A DNA stretch of 30,617 nucleotides from CAZWUK01 sp964636685 (GTDB taxonomy: Bacteria > Bacillota > Clostridia > Christensenellales > CAG-138): the NCBI GenBank assembly GCA_964636685.1, contig CAZWUK010000018.1, positions 1 through 30,617 on the forward strand, written 5' to 3'. Within the stretch, counting starts at the first letter, position 1, and every line of letters starts with the position of its first letter. The translations under genes and the position numbers were made by a program. The notes beneath the pieces are model-generated. The model was not told the DNA's origin. It saw only the letters and a list, made by a program, of their open reading frames with translations, and ran no database searches. Positions 20,674-29,036 of this stretch are shown in pieces.

Positions 20674-21864
20674 CTACAGCGCAACACCCGCGCACGCGCG
20701 GAGCGCCTCTGCCATGTCCTCTTTTTCCCACGGGAAGTCCGCATCGCTCCGACCGAAATGTCCGTATGCCGCCGTCTTTCGATAGATGGGACGGCGCAGG
20801 TCAAACCGCTGGATGATCGCGTCCGGTCGAAAGTCAAAGCACTTCGCCACAATCTGTTGCAGCTGCTCATCCGGCAATACGCCGGTATTTTTGGTGTCCA
20901 CAAGAATGGAAACCGGCTTTGCCACGCCGATGGCGTATGCCAGCTGGATTTCGCAGCTTTTTGCAAGCCCGGCGGCAACAACGTTGCGCGCGGCATGCCG
21001 TGCAGCGTAGGCGGCGCTGCGGTCAACCTTCGTTGGATCCTTGCCGGAAAAGCAGCCGCCGCCGTGGCGGGCATATCCGCCGTAGGTATCCACGATGATC
21101 TTACGCCCCGTCAGCCCCGTGTCCCCCTGCGGCCCGCCGATAACAAACCGACCTGTCGGATTGATGAGAATTCTGGTTTTCGCGTCCAGCAGCGTTTGGG
21201 GAATCGAAGCGCGGATCACCTCTTTCTCGATATCGCAGCGCAGCTTCTCCATGTCCACATCGTCGTGCTGCGCCGAGACGACGACCGTATCCACGCGCGT
21301 CGGGACGCCGTTGTCATATTCCACCGTCACCTGGCTCTTGCCGTCGGGTCGGAGGTACGGGATCGTGCCGTTCTTACGAACCTCGGTCAGACGCTTTGTA
21401 AGCGTATGCGCCAGCGCGATGGGCAGCGGCATCTTCTCGGGCGTTTCATCGCACGCAAAGCCAAACATCATGCCCTGATCTCCTGCTCCTGTGGTAAACG
21501 CCGCGTCATCTTCGCCGCATTTGCTCTCCAGCGACCGATCGACTCCCAAGCCGATATCCGGCGACTGCCCCGTGATTGCCGTCAACACCGACAGCGTGTT
21601 CGCGTCAAAACCGTATTCGGAACGGTTGTAGCCGATATCGCTGACGACGTCCCGTACAATTTTCGGAATATCCACATAGCATTCCGTGTTGACCTCGCCC
21701 ATGACCACGACCATACCTGTCGCGGCTGCGCACTCGCAGGCAACGCGCGCGTTTTTGTCCTGTGCAAGCAAAGCGTCCAGCACCGCGTCGCTGATGCAGT
21801 CGCACACCTTATCCGGATGTCCTTCTGTTACCGACTCCGATGTGAAAAGAATTCTGTTGTCCAT
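20674..21864 (-). CDS. metK: S-adenosylmethionine synthetase
   Basis: A 396-residue MetK, the cytoplasmic enzyme that makes S-adenosylmethionine from methionine and ATP. The signature blocks are intact: TSESVTEGHPDKVCD at the N-terminus, GEVNTECYVDI, GAGDQGMMFGFACDETPE (the methionine-binding loop), DGKSQVTVEY, LINPTGRFVIGGPQGDTGLTGRKIIVDTYGG and GGGCFSGKDPTKVDRSAAY. The length is normal. The ATG at 21862-21864 has GGAGG 8 bases upstream; in-frame codons further upstream lie inside the riboswitch terminator and are not coding. It is controlled by a SAM-I riboswitch, giving feedback by its own product. Confidence 0.98.
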   Translation of the reverse strand: MDNRILFTSESVTEGHPDKVCDCISDAVLDALLAQDKNARVACECAAATGMVVVMGEVNTECYVDIPKIVRDVVSDIGYNRSEYGFDANTLSVLTAITGQSPDIGLGVDRSLESKCGEDDAAFTTGAGDQGMMFGFACDETPEKMPLPIALAHTLTKRLTEVRKNGTIPYLRPDGKSQVTVEYDNGVPTRVDTVVVSAQHDDVDMEKLRCDIEKEVIRASIPQTLLDAKTRILINPTGRFVIGGPQGDTGLTGRKIIVDTYGGYARHGGGCFSGKDPTKVDRSAAYAARHAARNVVAAGLAKSCEIQLAYAIGVAKPVSILVDTKNTGVLPDEQLQQIVAKCFDFRPDAIIQRFDLRRPIYRKTAAYGHFGRSDADFPWEKEDMAEALRACAGVAL

Positions 21865-21883
21865 TTTTGTTTCCTCCGGTACA

Positions 21884-21915
21884 TAAAAAATCGACCTCAT
21901 ACGTGGATGAGGTCG
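21884..21915 (-). terminator. SAM riboswitch expression-platform terminator
   Basis: On the minus strand CGACCTCAT pairs with ATGAGGTCG (9 bp), followed by ATTTTTTATG. It lies between the SAM-I aptamer and the metK ribosome site. Confidence 0.92.
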
Positions 21916-21930
21916 CATAGATTATGTTCG

Positions 21931-22034
21931 CTCATCTTTCAGCAGAAATTGCTTTCCGCTGCCGGAATTGGCACCTTGCAAAAAAGTAGGTTGCCGGGCT
22001 TCATCGGGCCGTTCCCTCTGCCACTCTTGATAAG
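21931..22034 (-). promoter_or_regulatory. SAM-I (S-box) riboswitch aptamer
   Basis: The minus strand shows the classic S-box order: CTTATCAAGAGTGGC, AGAGGGA, CGGCCCGATGAAGCCCGGCAACC (shown only in part here: GATGAAGCCCGGCAACC), then AAGGTGCCAATTCC, and at the 3' end GAAAGATGAG. P1 pairs CTTATC with GATGAG. When SAM binds, the terminator at 21884-21915 forms and metK is switched off. Confidence 0.96.
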
Positions 22035-22056
22035 ATTTCGTATTTGGTTGTTGCTT

Positions 22057-22085
22057 ATTCTATAACAAGTACAACGTTCTGTCAA
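22057..22085 (-). promoter_or_regulatory. Promoter of the SAM riboswitch-metK unit
   Basis: Minus-strand TTGACA (22080-22085), a 17-bp spacer, and TAGAAT (22057-22062). It lies 25 bases after the stop codon of the preceding leftward gene. Confidence 0.85.
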
Positions 22086-22110
22086 TCCATATTTCCGAAC
22101 GCTGCTGCCG

Positions 22111-24246
22111 CTATTGTCTCGGATCTCCGTCATAGCTGGCATCCTCGCCCACACGCGCGACTTCCTCCGAATATCCCCAGCATAAGGCGTTTCGCAATCG
22201 CAGTCCCGTATTCGGTATCATCCGTGGCGCGGCGGTGAGCTGCTCACCCATGAATACCAGTGAGGTCAGACGCCCGCCGGCGAGATTGTACGCCTGCGTA
22301 CAGCCGAACTCCTCAAACAGATCCGCAAACTCGTCCAGACGAAGTCCAACGCTGTATTTGCTTGCGCGCCCATCCGTGACAATGACAACAAGGCTTCCCG
22401 TATCGACCATACCGATGCCGGCGCGCGCGTCTCTGCCGGTCGCCGCAAGCGTGGCGTCTGTATTTTTTACGCCGTCACGCAGGAGCGTCGGCCCCAGCGA
22501 AACCGTATTGCGCACGCCCTGTGCCAGCAGCGATTTGGCGTCGATTTCTCCCGGCGAGAAGATGCGCAGAGTCATATCCGGATAAAACGCAAGCGTATCC
22601 GCGCCCGTTCCCTCGGAAAGAATGCGCCCGTTTTGGATCAAAATCCCCTTCTTACCGGCGTTTGCCGCAGCCTGATCTGCGTTCATCAGCAGTACGGCGC
22701 GGCTTTTCCTTGCCAACTGCAACGGCAGCGCAGTCTCTCCATTCGGTTGCACCGCAGCGTGAAACGCGTCAACGTCCCGCATACGGATCTGCGCTACCAG
22801 AAATAACGCCTGTCCCGCGCCCGTTTCCCGTTCATACCGATCGATTATTACCGAAAGGGTATCCGATCGATATTCGTAATAACCATGTTCGTGATCGAAC
22901 GAAACATACTCCGCCGGGTCATACGCCGCGCGAAAGCAACTCTGATCGAATACGCCGGTCGCCGCATCCTGCTTTGCGGGCTCCTGCGCCGCTGATTCCG
23001 CAAGCAGCGGACGCCGCGCCGGCTCAAGCGATACGCTCTGCCGCCTTTGCACATGTGAAAACAGATCCCCGTCGTCCGCGTCCACCCCAACGGCGCTGCT
23101 TTCCAGCCGATAGGCCCAGTCCGGGGTCAGCTCCAGTCGATAAAACGACGCATAGGCATGATAGCTGTCCGCACGCGCAACAATCTCGCGCAGCGTTTGC
23201 CCTGAAAACACGGCAAGCGCTGCATCCGGCTCCAGACGGGTGCTCCCGTTCCTGTCGGCAAGGTACAGCTTTTGAACGGAGAAAACGCCGTACGCCTGCG
23301 CGCTTTCCGCATACCTTGTCACCGTTTCCGCCGCCCTGCAGGCCGCCTTGACCTGCTGCGCCGCAAATCGCTGCGCCGCGCCTGCAAGCTCGTCATTCTC
23401 ACTGTCCGTAACCACCACGAGCGGCTTACAGCGCCGGATGGCGGCGACCAGAAACGCCGCGGTTTCCTCCCGCCCCCAGTCCTTACAAACTGTTGCCCAG
23501 TCGTTTTGATCGGTCGTTCTCAAGCCGGCAAAGCATGGATACCGATCGATCCCCAGCGCCCAAACAGCGTCGAGCAGCTCCTGCTGCCGCGCTCTTGTGG
23601 GGCAATCCAGAACCAGCAATTGGACGTCGGTCTGTTGCTGTGCAGTCATTGCCGCAAGCAGTGCATAATGATTCTTTGCGGCGGTTTCCGGTGTTGCTGT
23701 AATCAAAAGCAGCTCGGTCTGCTCTATGCCGATCTTCCAGCGCTGTACGGCGTCCGGCAGTGGATATGCCGCGTCAAATACTGTAATTTCGGATAAAAGC
23801 GCCTCTGTTTTGCAACTTACCGCAACGCGCGCTGCCTCCCGCGGGAGGGCATAATAAGCGTTGACAAGCCCGTTTTCCGCGGTTTCGCTTCTGATAACGG
23901 CGTCCTTTGCATCATATACGGTGATTTTGTATTCTCCGGGCACGCAAAACCAGCACAGATAAAGCCCCGCCGCCGCTCTGGGCAGGTCGATCTGAACAAC
24001 CGCCTGCGGCGTCAGGGGCGTATAGCTTTCCACAAAGCCGTCAGACAACAGCTTCGTCCAGTCCGTCTCTGCGTCAGAAAGAACAATCCCGCATTCGGAC
24101 GTCATGTCTGCAGGCTGCTCCGTTTCAGTAAAGCCCAGCGGCTCTTGCGCGCGCGTTTTTCCGCTCGGCAGCAGGCAGGTCGCGGCAAGGCACAGGCACA
24201 CCGTCCGTTTCCAGCCCCGCCTCACGATCGCTTTTTCGTGTTTCAC
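22111..24246 (-). CDS. Secreted protein with degenerate PIG-L-like and NAGPA-like domains
   Basis: A 711-residue exported protein. Residues 1-34 look like a signal peptide (basic start, CLCLAATCLL core). Residues about 60-165 form a beta-rich domain. Residues about 166-330 align in layout with secreted PIG-L family proteins (LPDAVQRW at the start, RQQELLDAVWALGI, RYAESAQAYGVFSVQKLYL at the end). The zinc-binding HxDDE motif is replaced by ATPETA and the later His pair by ENDELAGA. Residues about 470-690 resemble the NAGPA domain, with VTDGRASKYSVGLRLDEFADLF, but the usual N-x-D-G-G reads YNLAGG. Both active sites therefore look dead, suggesting a binding or scaffold role at the cell surface. 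The GTG start at 24246 overlaps the stop of the ProX gene (GTGA) with no ribosome site, so translation is coupled. Confidence 0.7.
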   Translation of the reverse strand: MKHEKAIVRRGWKRTVCLCLAATCLLPSGKTRAQEPLGFTETEQPADMTSECGIVLSDAETDWTKLLSDGFVESYTPLTPQAVVQIDLPRAAAGLYLCWFCVPGEYKITVYDAKDAVIRSETAENGLVNAYYALPREAARVAVSCKTEALLSEITVFDAAYPLPDAVQRWKIGIEQTELLLITATPETAAKNHYALLAAMTAQQQTDVQLLVLDCPTRARQQELLDAVWALGIDRYPCFAGLRTTDQNDWATVCKDWGREETAAFLVAAIRRCKPLVVVTDSENDELAGAAQRFAAQQVKAACRAAETVTRYAESAQAYGVFSVQKLYLADRNGSTRLEPDAALAVFSGQTLREIVARADSYHAYASFYRLELTPDWAYRLESSAVGVDADDGDLFSHVQRRQSVSLEPARRPLLAESAAQEPAKQDAATGVFDQSCFRAAYDPAEYVSFDHEHGYYEYRSDTLSVIIDRYERETGAGQALFLVAQIRMRDVDAFHAAVQPNGETALPLQLARKSRAVLLMNADQAAANAGKKGILIQNGRILSEGTGADTLAFYPDMTLRIFSPGEIDAKSLLAQGVRNTVSLGPTLLRDGVKNTDATLAATGRDARAGIGMVDTGSLVVIVTDGRASKYSVGLRLDEFADLFEEFGCTQAYNLAGGRLTSLVFMGEQLTAAPRMIPNTGLRLRNALCWGYSEEVARVGEDASYDGDPRQ

Positions 24247-24803
24247 AGCACAACAAATGTCGGCGCATGCCCGATCGCCGGCAGGAATATCTCCATGAGC
24301 TCCCGTCGATTGATCCGCAGACTCGTCGTGTTGACGCATGGATGGCAGCCGATGTTTTCGTCTGTCAGAAGTGCGGTATCCACGAGCAGCCGCACTCGCT
24401 TTTCCGTATCGTTCATCAACCCCAGCACGGATACGGCGCCCGGCAGGATGTCAAGAAGCTCCTGCATGTAGACCGCGTCCGCAAAGGAAAGCCGCGCCGA
24501 ATTGATCTGTTTGGACAGATCCTTGGTGTGAAACACCTTTTCGCCCGGCAGCATCAGAAGATAAAACGCCGTTTTCTGGGCGTTGCACAAAAACAGGTTC
24601 TTGCACATAGCGACGCCCAGAAGACCGTCGATTTCTTCACAGTCGGCTATTGTCGCCGCGGGATCATGATCCACGCGTGAAAAGGAAATCCCCAGCCGCT
24701 CAAGAAAGTCATATGTCCGCGTTTCGCGCGCCGATCGATTTCCGTCGTCAAGCGGCCGACCTTCATATAGTGTCGGATCAAATTGAAAGGTTTTGCGTTC
24801 CAT
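24243..24803 (-). CDS. ProX-type prolyl-tRNA deacylase (YbaK/EbsC fold)
   Basis: A 186-residue protein of the YbaK/ProX trans-editing family. It removes wrongly attached amino acids (typically alanine) from tRNA-Pro in the cytoplasm. It shows the ProX order: a start RTYDFLERLGISFSRVDHDPAATI, then GVAMCKNLFLCNAQKTAFYLLMLPG with the family's key lysine in CKNLFL, GAVSVLGLMND, and GCHPCVNTTSLRI near the end. The ATG at 24801-24803 begins 5 bases after the transporter gene's TAG; a GGAAGAAG-rich stretch upstream is the only ribosome site. Its stop codon overlaps the start of the PIG-L/NAGPA-like gene. Confidence 0.9.
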   Translation of the reverse strand: MERKTFQFDPTLYEGRPLDDGNRSARETRTYDFLERLGISFSRVDHDPAATIADCEEIDGLLGVAMCKNLFLCNAQKTAFYLLMLPGEKVFHTKDLSKQINSARLSFADAVYMQELLDILPGAVSVLGLMNDTEKRVRLLVDTALLTDENIGCHPCVNTTSLRINRRELMEIFLPAIGHAPTFVVL

Positions 24804-24808
24804 GCGTC

Positions 24809-26482
24809 CTATACTTCTTCCTTCTCCGAAATCAGCGCCGCGTTGCGTTCCCGCACGGCGCGTTCCGTTTTTTCCAGTTGCTTTCTGCCCGCAACCAGCA
24901 GTATTCCGCCGCCGGCAAACAGCACGATCAGGCTCAGAATGCCAATCGACGCGCGGTCGGTAAGCATATAGCACATCGCGTACAGCAACGGGCCGATTAC
25001 CGCCGCAAATTTTCCGAAAATATCATAGAATCCAAAGTACTCGGCGCTGCGCTCCTGCGGCACCAGTTTGCCAAAGTACGACCGGGACAGCGCCTGAATG
25101 CCGCCCTGTACCGTGCCGACAAGCGCCGCCAGAATCCAGAACAGCAGCGACGCGGTCTTCTGCGCCGCGGCGTAGCCGCTCTGCTTGCTCGGGTCCGACG
25201 TGAAGGTCTTGGTCTGTTCTTCCATCCGTTCCACCGCGGCAATCGCCTTCTGCCGCACGGCGTCATCCTCAAAGACGTATACAATGCTGTCTTGATTATT
25301 CAGCTGCGCAAGTACTTCCGTGAAAACGCCGCTCTCTCCATGGAAGGCCGCGACCCGATCCTCCGCCGCAAGCGAATCCTTGCCGTTTTCCACAAGGTCG
25401 GAGACGACGGCGTTCCAGGTCTTGGCGTCGCGCGTTTCCGCTTCCGCCACAGTCTCCGCGGCTGCGCTCTGACGAATGACGCCGGCATAATCCTGCTGAT
25501 ACGGTTCCACGGTCGTGCCCATGAAAAAGCCAACGCCGCAGATGCAAAAGTATACGACAATCGCCGCAATAATCATGCGAATAGCGCCAAACTTTCCGGC
25601 AAGCTTGGAAAACAGGATCGAAAACGGAACCGCCACGATCTGGGTCACAAGCAGCGCCAGTATCATACCGGTGGTGCCAAGTCCCAGCGTCGCGCCATAA
25701 TTCGTTGCGAGGCTGATGACCGTTCCGACGCCGTCAATATAGAGGAAGTATGCGATCAGATAGATCAACAGGCCCTTGTCCGTTACGCATTTTTTTGCCG
25801 TATCCAGAAGGTTTCTGCCCGCAGCCTTGGCGAGCTGCTTGGGCGGTGTCTCGACATAATGCTTTTGATTGACGTTTTTCAAGATCGGGATCGAGAACAG
25901 CGCCCACCACACGCTGGTAATGAGAATGGAAAACTTAATCGCCGGAACCGAGAAGTCATTCAGCATCAGCACAACGATAGAAATGACAAACGGTATCGTG
26001 CTGCCGCCGAGATATCCCATAGCGTAGCCCCATGCGGAAACCCTATCCATCCGTTCGTCCGTGGTAACATCCGTAATAAAGGAATCATAGATGATGCAGG
26101 ATCCGGAAAAACCAATATGTGAAATGACATATCCGACGAGCATCCACTGCCAGCTGCCCACAAAGGCCATCGTGGCGGTAAACACCACGCCAATACCGAT
26201 AAACGCGGCAAGAATTTTCTTCTTAAAGCCCTTGAAATCCGCAATCGCGCCCAAGGTCGGAGCAAGCAGCGCGCAAATCAGCGAAGCGATCGAGACGCCG
26301 ATCCCCCACCATTTGTTGCCGAGATCGTCCGCAACCGCAGCATAGTAGATCGGAAAGATCGCCGCCATAATATTGGTGGCGTAGACGGAATTTGCCCAGT
26401 CATACATGATCCAGCTTTTTTCGATTTTTGTGAATCGCTTGCTCTTTTGTACCGCTTCCACGTATTCTTCCCCCAGTCGCAT
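24809..26482 (-). CDS. UMF1/Atg22-type MFS transporter with a large loop insertion
   Basis: A 557-residue membrane protein. The start IEKSWIMYDWANSVYATNI is the signature of the UMF1 family (bacterial relatives of the yeast vacuolar effluxer Atg22), an MFS branch thought to export amino acids or small molecules. About twelve hydrophobic segments are visible, with YDSFITDVTTDERMDRVSAWGYAMGYLGG in the middle and QGGIQALSRSYFGKLVPQERSAEYFGFYDIFGK (shortened here: QALSRSYFGKLVPQERS) after helix 8. Bacterial members are usually near 430 residues. The excess is a hydrophilic stretch of about 118 residues (324-442), rich in Ala, Glu and Asp, presumably on one face of the membrane. It is the first gene of the unit with ProX and the PIG-L-like protein. 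Confidence 0.88.
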   Translation of the reverse strand: MRLGEEYVEAVQKSKRFTKIEKSWIMYDWANSVYATNIMAAIFPIYYAAVADDLGNKWWGIGVSIASLICALLAPTLGAIADFKGFKKKILAAFIGIGVVFTATMAFVGSWQWMLVGYVISHIGFSGSCIIYDSFITDVTTDERMDRVSAWGYAMGYLGGSTIPFVISIVVLMLNDFSVPAIKFSILITSVWWALFSIPILKNVNQKHYVETPPKQLAKAAGRNLLDTAKKCVTDKGLLIYLIAYFLYIDGVGTVISLATNYGATLGLGTTGMILALLVTQIVAVPFSILFSKLAGKFGAIRMIIAAIVVYFCICGVGFFMGTTVEPYQQDYAGVIRQSAAAETVAEAETRDAKTWNAVVSDLVENGKDSLAAEDRVAAFHGESGVFTEVLAQLNNQDSIVYVFEDDAVRQKAIAAVERMEEQTKTFTSDPSKQSGYAAAQKTASLLFWILAALVGTVQGGIQALSRSYFGKLVPQERSAEYFGFYDIFGKFAAVIGPLLYAMCYMLTDRASIGILSLIVLFAGGGILLVAGRKQLEKTERAVRERNAALISEKEEV

Positions 26483-26581
26483 TCAATATTTTCCCATGTC
26501 GATATCAGTATGCCACAAGTTGATGAAAAAAGGAACGGTTCTCTGACTTCCCATTTGAAAAAAAGACAGGCGTTCAGTCGC

Positions 26582-26591
26582 AGGCGCGCCT
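26582..26591. repeat. Palindrome AGGCGCGCCT, copy 1
   Basis: A perfect 10-bp palindrome in the divergent intergenic region between the UMF1 transporter gene and the DtxR-like gene. The same 10 bases occur again directly before the DtxR-like start codon. Confidence 0.5.
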
Positions 26592-26621
26592 GTTCATTCC
26601 CCGGATCTTTGCTCTGCTTGC

Positions 26622-26650
26622 TTGAAAAAAAGCCGGCGGCGTGCTATCTT
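26622..26650 (+). promoter_or_regulatory. Promoter of the DtxR-like gene
   Basis: TTGAAA (26622-26627), a 17-bp spacer, and TATCTT (26645-26650). Transcription should start near 26657, about 25 bases before the ATG. Confidence 0.6.
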
Positions 26651-26672
26651 ATTCATAAATCGCAGCAAGAGG

Positions 26673-26682
26673 AGGCGCGCCT
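26673..26682. repeat. Palindrome AGGCGCGCCT, copy 2, overlapping the ribosome site
   Basis: Identical to 26582-26591, 91 bp apart. It includes the 3' part of the GAGGAGG ribosome site and ends at the base before the ATG, so a bound regulator or an RNA structure here would affect expression. Confidence 0.5.
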
Positions 26683-27054
26683 ATGAATTTGCAGGAATCC
26701 GGAGAAATGTATCTTGAGACGATCCTGATACTTTCCAAGACAAGCGACGCGGTTCGCTCTCTGGATGTTGCGGAATACATGCGCTATTCAAAGCCCAGCG
26801 TCAGCCGCGCGATCGGTCTGCTCAAGAGCGGCGGCTATGTCGTCGCAAACGCAGAAGGACATTTGACTTTGACCGACAGCGGACGCGAAATTGCCGATAA
26901 GATATTTGAGCGGCATCAGCTTTTGACCAGGTTTCTCGTTTATCTGGGAGTGGACGAAGCGACTGCCGCCGAAGACGCCTGCAAAATCGAACACGACATC
27001 AGCAGTCAATCCTTTGAAGCAATCAAGCGTCATGCAACGCAGACTCGTCGATAA
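26683..27054 (+). CDS. DtxR/MntR-family metal-dependent repressor
   Basis: A 123-residue short-form DtxR-family regulator (the long forms have about 220 residues). Residues 1-60 are the winged helix-turn-helix (SLDVAEYMRYSKPSVSRAIGLL), with the wing at GHLTLTDSG. The metal ligands are readable: Met9 and Glu12 in EMYLE, His78 in RHQLL, and Cys100, Glu103 and His104 in ACKIEH. Met and Cys at the first and fourth positions are the pattern of DtxR and IdeR, the iron sensors; MntR has Asp and Glu there. It probably represses metal-uptake genes when bound to Fe2+. GAGGAGG is the ribosome site. The target could include its own promoter via the AGGCGCGCCT palindromes. Confidence 0.9.
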   Translation: MNLQESGEMYLETILILSKTSDAVRSLDVAEYMRYSKPSVSRAIGLLKSGGYVVANAEGHLTLTDSGREIADKIFERHQLLTRFLVYLGVDEATAAEDACKIEHDISSQSFEAIKRHATQTRR

Positions 27055-27073
27055 CGCGCCCGGAGACGCCGTC

Positions 27074-27107
27074 TTGCGCGGCAGTGAGCCGCATCCGCAC
27101 TGCGCAA
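27074..27107 (+). other. Hairpin downstream of the DtxR-like gene
   Basis: TTGCGC-(GGC)-AGTG pairs with CACT-GCGCAA. It has no U tract and lies ahead of the true terminator. It may protect the mRNA 3' end. The rest of 27055-27272 contains no gene I can support. Confidence 0.4.
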
Positions 27108-27116
27108 AGGTATCCC

Positions 27117-27173
27117 AAAAAGCCGAATCCAGCACCACTTGATGCCGTGTTCGGCTTTGCTATTTGTTTTTTT
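27117..27173 (+). terminator. Intrinsic terminator of the DtxR-like gene
   Basis: AAAGCCGAA (ending 27127) pairs with TTCGGCTTT (27150-27158), followed by GCTATTTGTTTTTTT. Confidence 0.82.
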
Positions 27174-27272
27174 GACAGAACGACCCTCATTTGGACAAGC
27201 GACCGTTTGGACAAGACCGCAGGCGCACGCTCCTGACTTGCGTCGCAGTAAATTTCTGCATGCCTTTCAGCG

Positions 27273-29036
27273 TCAATGCCATTCAGTGAGAAGCAAAGCG
27301 CTCAGGTCGCCTCTGTCGTTTTTCGGATCTGCCTCCCCTTCAGGTGGTTTTGAAGCGCTACGAGAAAGGCAGATATGACGATCATCCCGCAGCCTGCGAG
27401 AATTCCGGTAGGAAGCGTGTCTCGATATCCATCCGATTCTGCTCACGCTACGGATAAAGGGAATGACGCCGCCGTTCTCAGTTTCATAATCAGTGAAATA
27501 CCGCACCATGCCCTCAGAGTTGTCGGAGGACACCAGAAGACCGCTGTCGGCGTATTTTACGAGGGAGGTCTTATTGAACAGATTTGACCGGGGAACGCGA
27601 AGCGTCTTCCACTTGCCGTTTCGCATGAAGGCAAGCTCCATCATTTCCATACCGCTGTCGATATTCTCAAGCCTTGCGGTGATAACCACGGGCTGATGGC
27701 AGAGGCTGACTTTTATTGGAACGCCGTTGATGTAGGATGTGGAGCAAATACCTTCTTCAATGCTGATCTGATATCCGGCGGGTTCCACTGCGCCGTTAAG
27801 GTCGATGCCGTCAAGGTTGATTTCTGCCTGCATACTGTCAAACTCCGGCTCTATGGCTTTATCCGCTGTGAACTTGACAGCGTGTTCAAAATCTCGAATC
27901 CCCACGCCGGATGTTTTTATGAGCTGCTTGAGCCGGGCGTAGAGGGCGGGCGCTTTTACTTTCGCGTACCCGGCAAGCCGAAGAGTGCGGTCGTCCAGAG
28001 CCTCATCGCCGTCAATCTTCTTTTTTGCCAGCAGTATTTCAAGTTGTTCATGGAGAGAAAGCAGTGCATGAACGACGGGAGCCTTTACGCCGCAGCCGCC
28101 CGCAGGACAGTCAAAGCAGAGGTTCTCCCGGATATACAGGCAGGTGACCGGGCGTTTGACCTTTTGTGAACGCTGAATCTTCCGCTCCGTTTCCTCTTCG
28201 GAATAGCCGTCATACAGGGCACTCCACTCGTGGAACAGCTCTGCTCCGTCCGGGACGAGGGAAATGTTATCGCACATGGCTTTCCATTCCGGCTCAGTCA
28301 CGCTGTTGGGGTGGTTTTTGAGTTTCTGCACAAAAGCGCAGCGTTCCATGATCCTGTTAGCGCTGCCAGTCGTTTCCGGGTCTGCCTCAAACGGTTCTCT
28401 GTCGGAGGACGGGGAATTTTCGTAGTACCCTGCAAAGTCCTCAAGGGTGTATCGGGGACCGTCAAAAGACAGAACTCCGCACGGCACGGGCTCGTCCAGC
28501 TTGTGGTTCAGACTGCCGGGGGCGCGAAACATATGTGAGATGTTATACACGTTGTCCAGTTTCCAGCCACGCTTTGACGCCTCCGACATCAACAGCTTTC
28601 CGAAGCCCCGGAGCAGACCTTTCGCCCGTTCACGGGTGTCGTCATTCGCAAAGGGGACAGGCTCCTTAAAAAGGTAGTAGCCGTATATGCCGTAGCCGGA
28701 GTCCACGAAGCCCGTGGGTTTTATCTTCATCTCGTCAAGAAAAGCTATAGCCGCTGCCTTGTCCGGCGGCAGTTCGGTTTCTTTATGGGCAGGACCGTGA
28801 ACGTCGATATCCGCCACGAAGGCGATGAGCGTTTCCACATCATCGTCCTCACCACGGAGGTGCGGCGGCAGGTCGGCTCTTCTCGTATTAGGGTTGATAT
28901 ACACATTCCTGCTTTTACCGAGTTCGACTACGCGGTCATAGACCTCGTCCGCCGGGATGCGGAAGTGCTTTCTGTCCGGCAGAGTCGTTATGATGACCTC
29001 ATCACCGAACAGCTTATAAAATTCGCGGTCGTCCAT
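27273..29036 (-). pseudogene. Primase-like DUF927 protein, truncated and joined to foreign sequence
   Basis: The open frame encodes 587 residues, of which about the first 535 are coherent. Residues about 35-190 look like an archaeo-eukaryotic-type primase or RepB-like domain: AFVADIDVHGPAHK (D-x-D pair), TGFVDSGYGIYGYYLF, VYNISHMFRAPGSLNHK. A Cys motif CFDCPAGGCG follows at about 308, then a helical region. A DUF927-like region starts at EEGICSTSYINGVPIKV and is cut at SVSRIGW. The remaining roughly 50 residues (arginine- and serine-rich, ending LLLTEWH) do not fit the family; another frame over that stretch encodes a different protein end. The missing part should include the helicase-like half. 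AGGTG 10 bases upstream supports the ATG. Such genes occur in phages and integrative elements. Confidence 0.75.
27302..27440 (-). pseudogene. Fragment of a cell-surface protein C-terminus
   Basis: In the frame shifted from the primase, bases from about 27440 down to a TGA at 27302-27304 encode AESDGYRDTLPTG, then a hydrophobic run (ILAGCGMIVISAFLVAL), then a basic end (KGRQIRK). This is the layout of a membrane-anchor or sorting-signal tail of a surface protein, although the LPxTG motif is one residue short. It has no start and is interrupted by a stop just upstream, so it is debris. The join to the primase lies near 27430-27440. Confidence 0.45.

Noticed and set aside
20644..22065. A 473-codon open frame on the plus strand over metK
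   Set aside because: It is antisense to a textbook metK and to its SAM riboswitch, is rich in Arg, His and Ala as expected of a shadow frame, and has no ribosome site.
24650..26122. A 490-codon open frame on the plus strand over the transporter gene
   Set aside because: Antisense to a recognisable UMF1 transporter and extremely Arg-rich.
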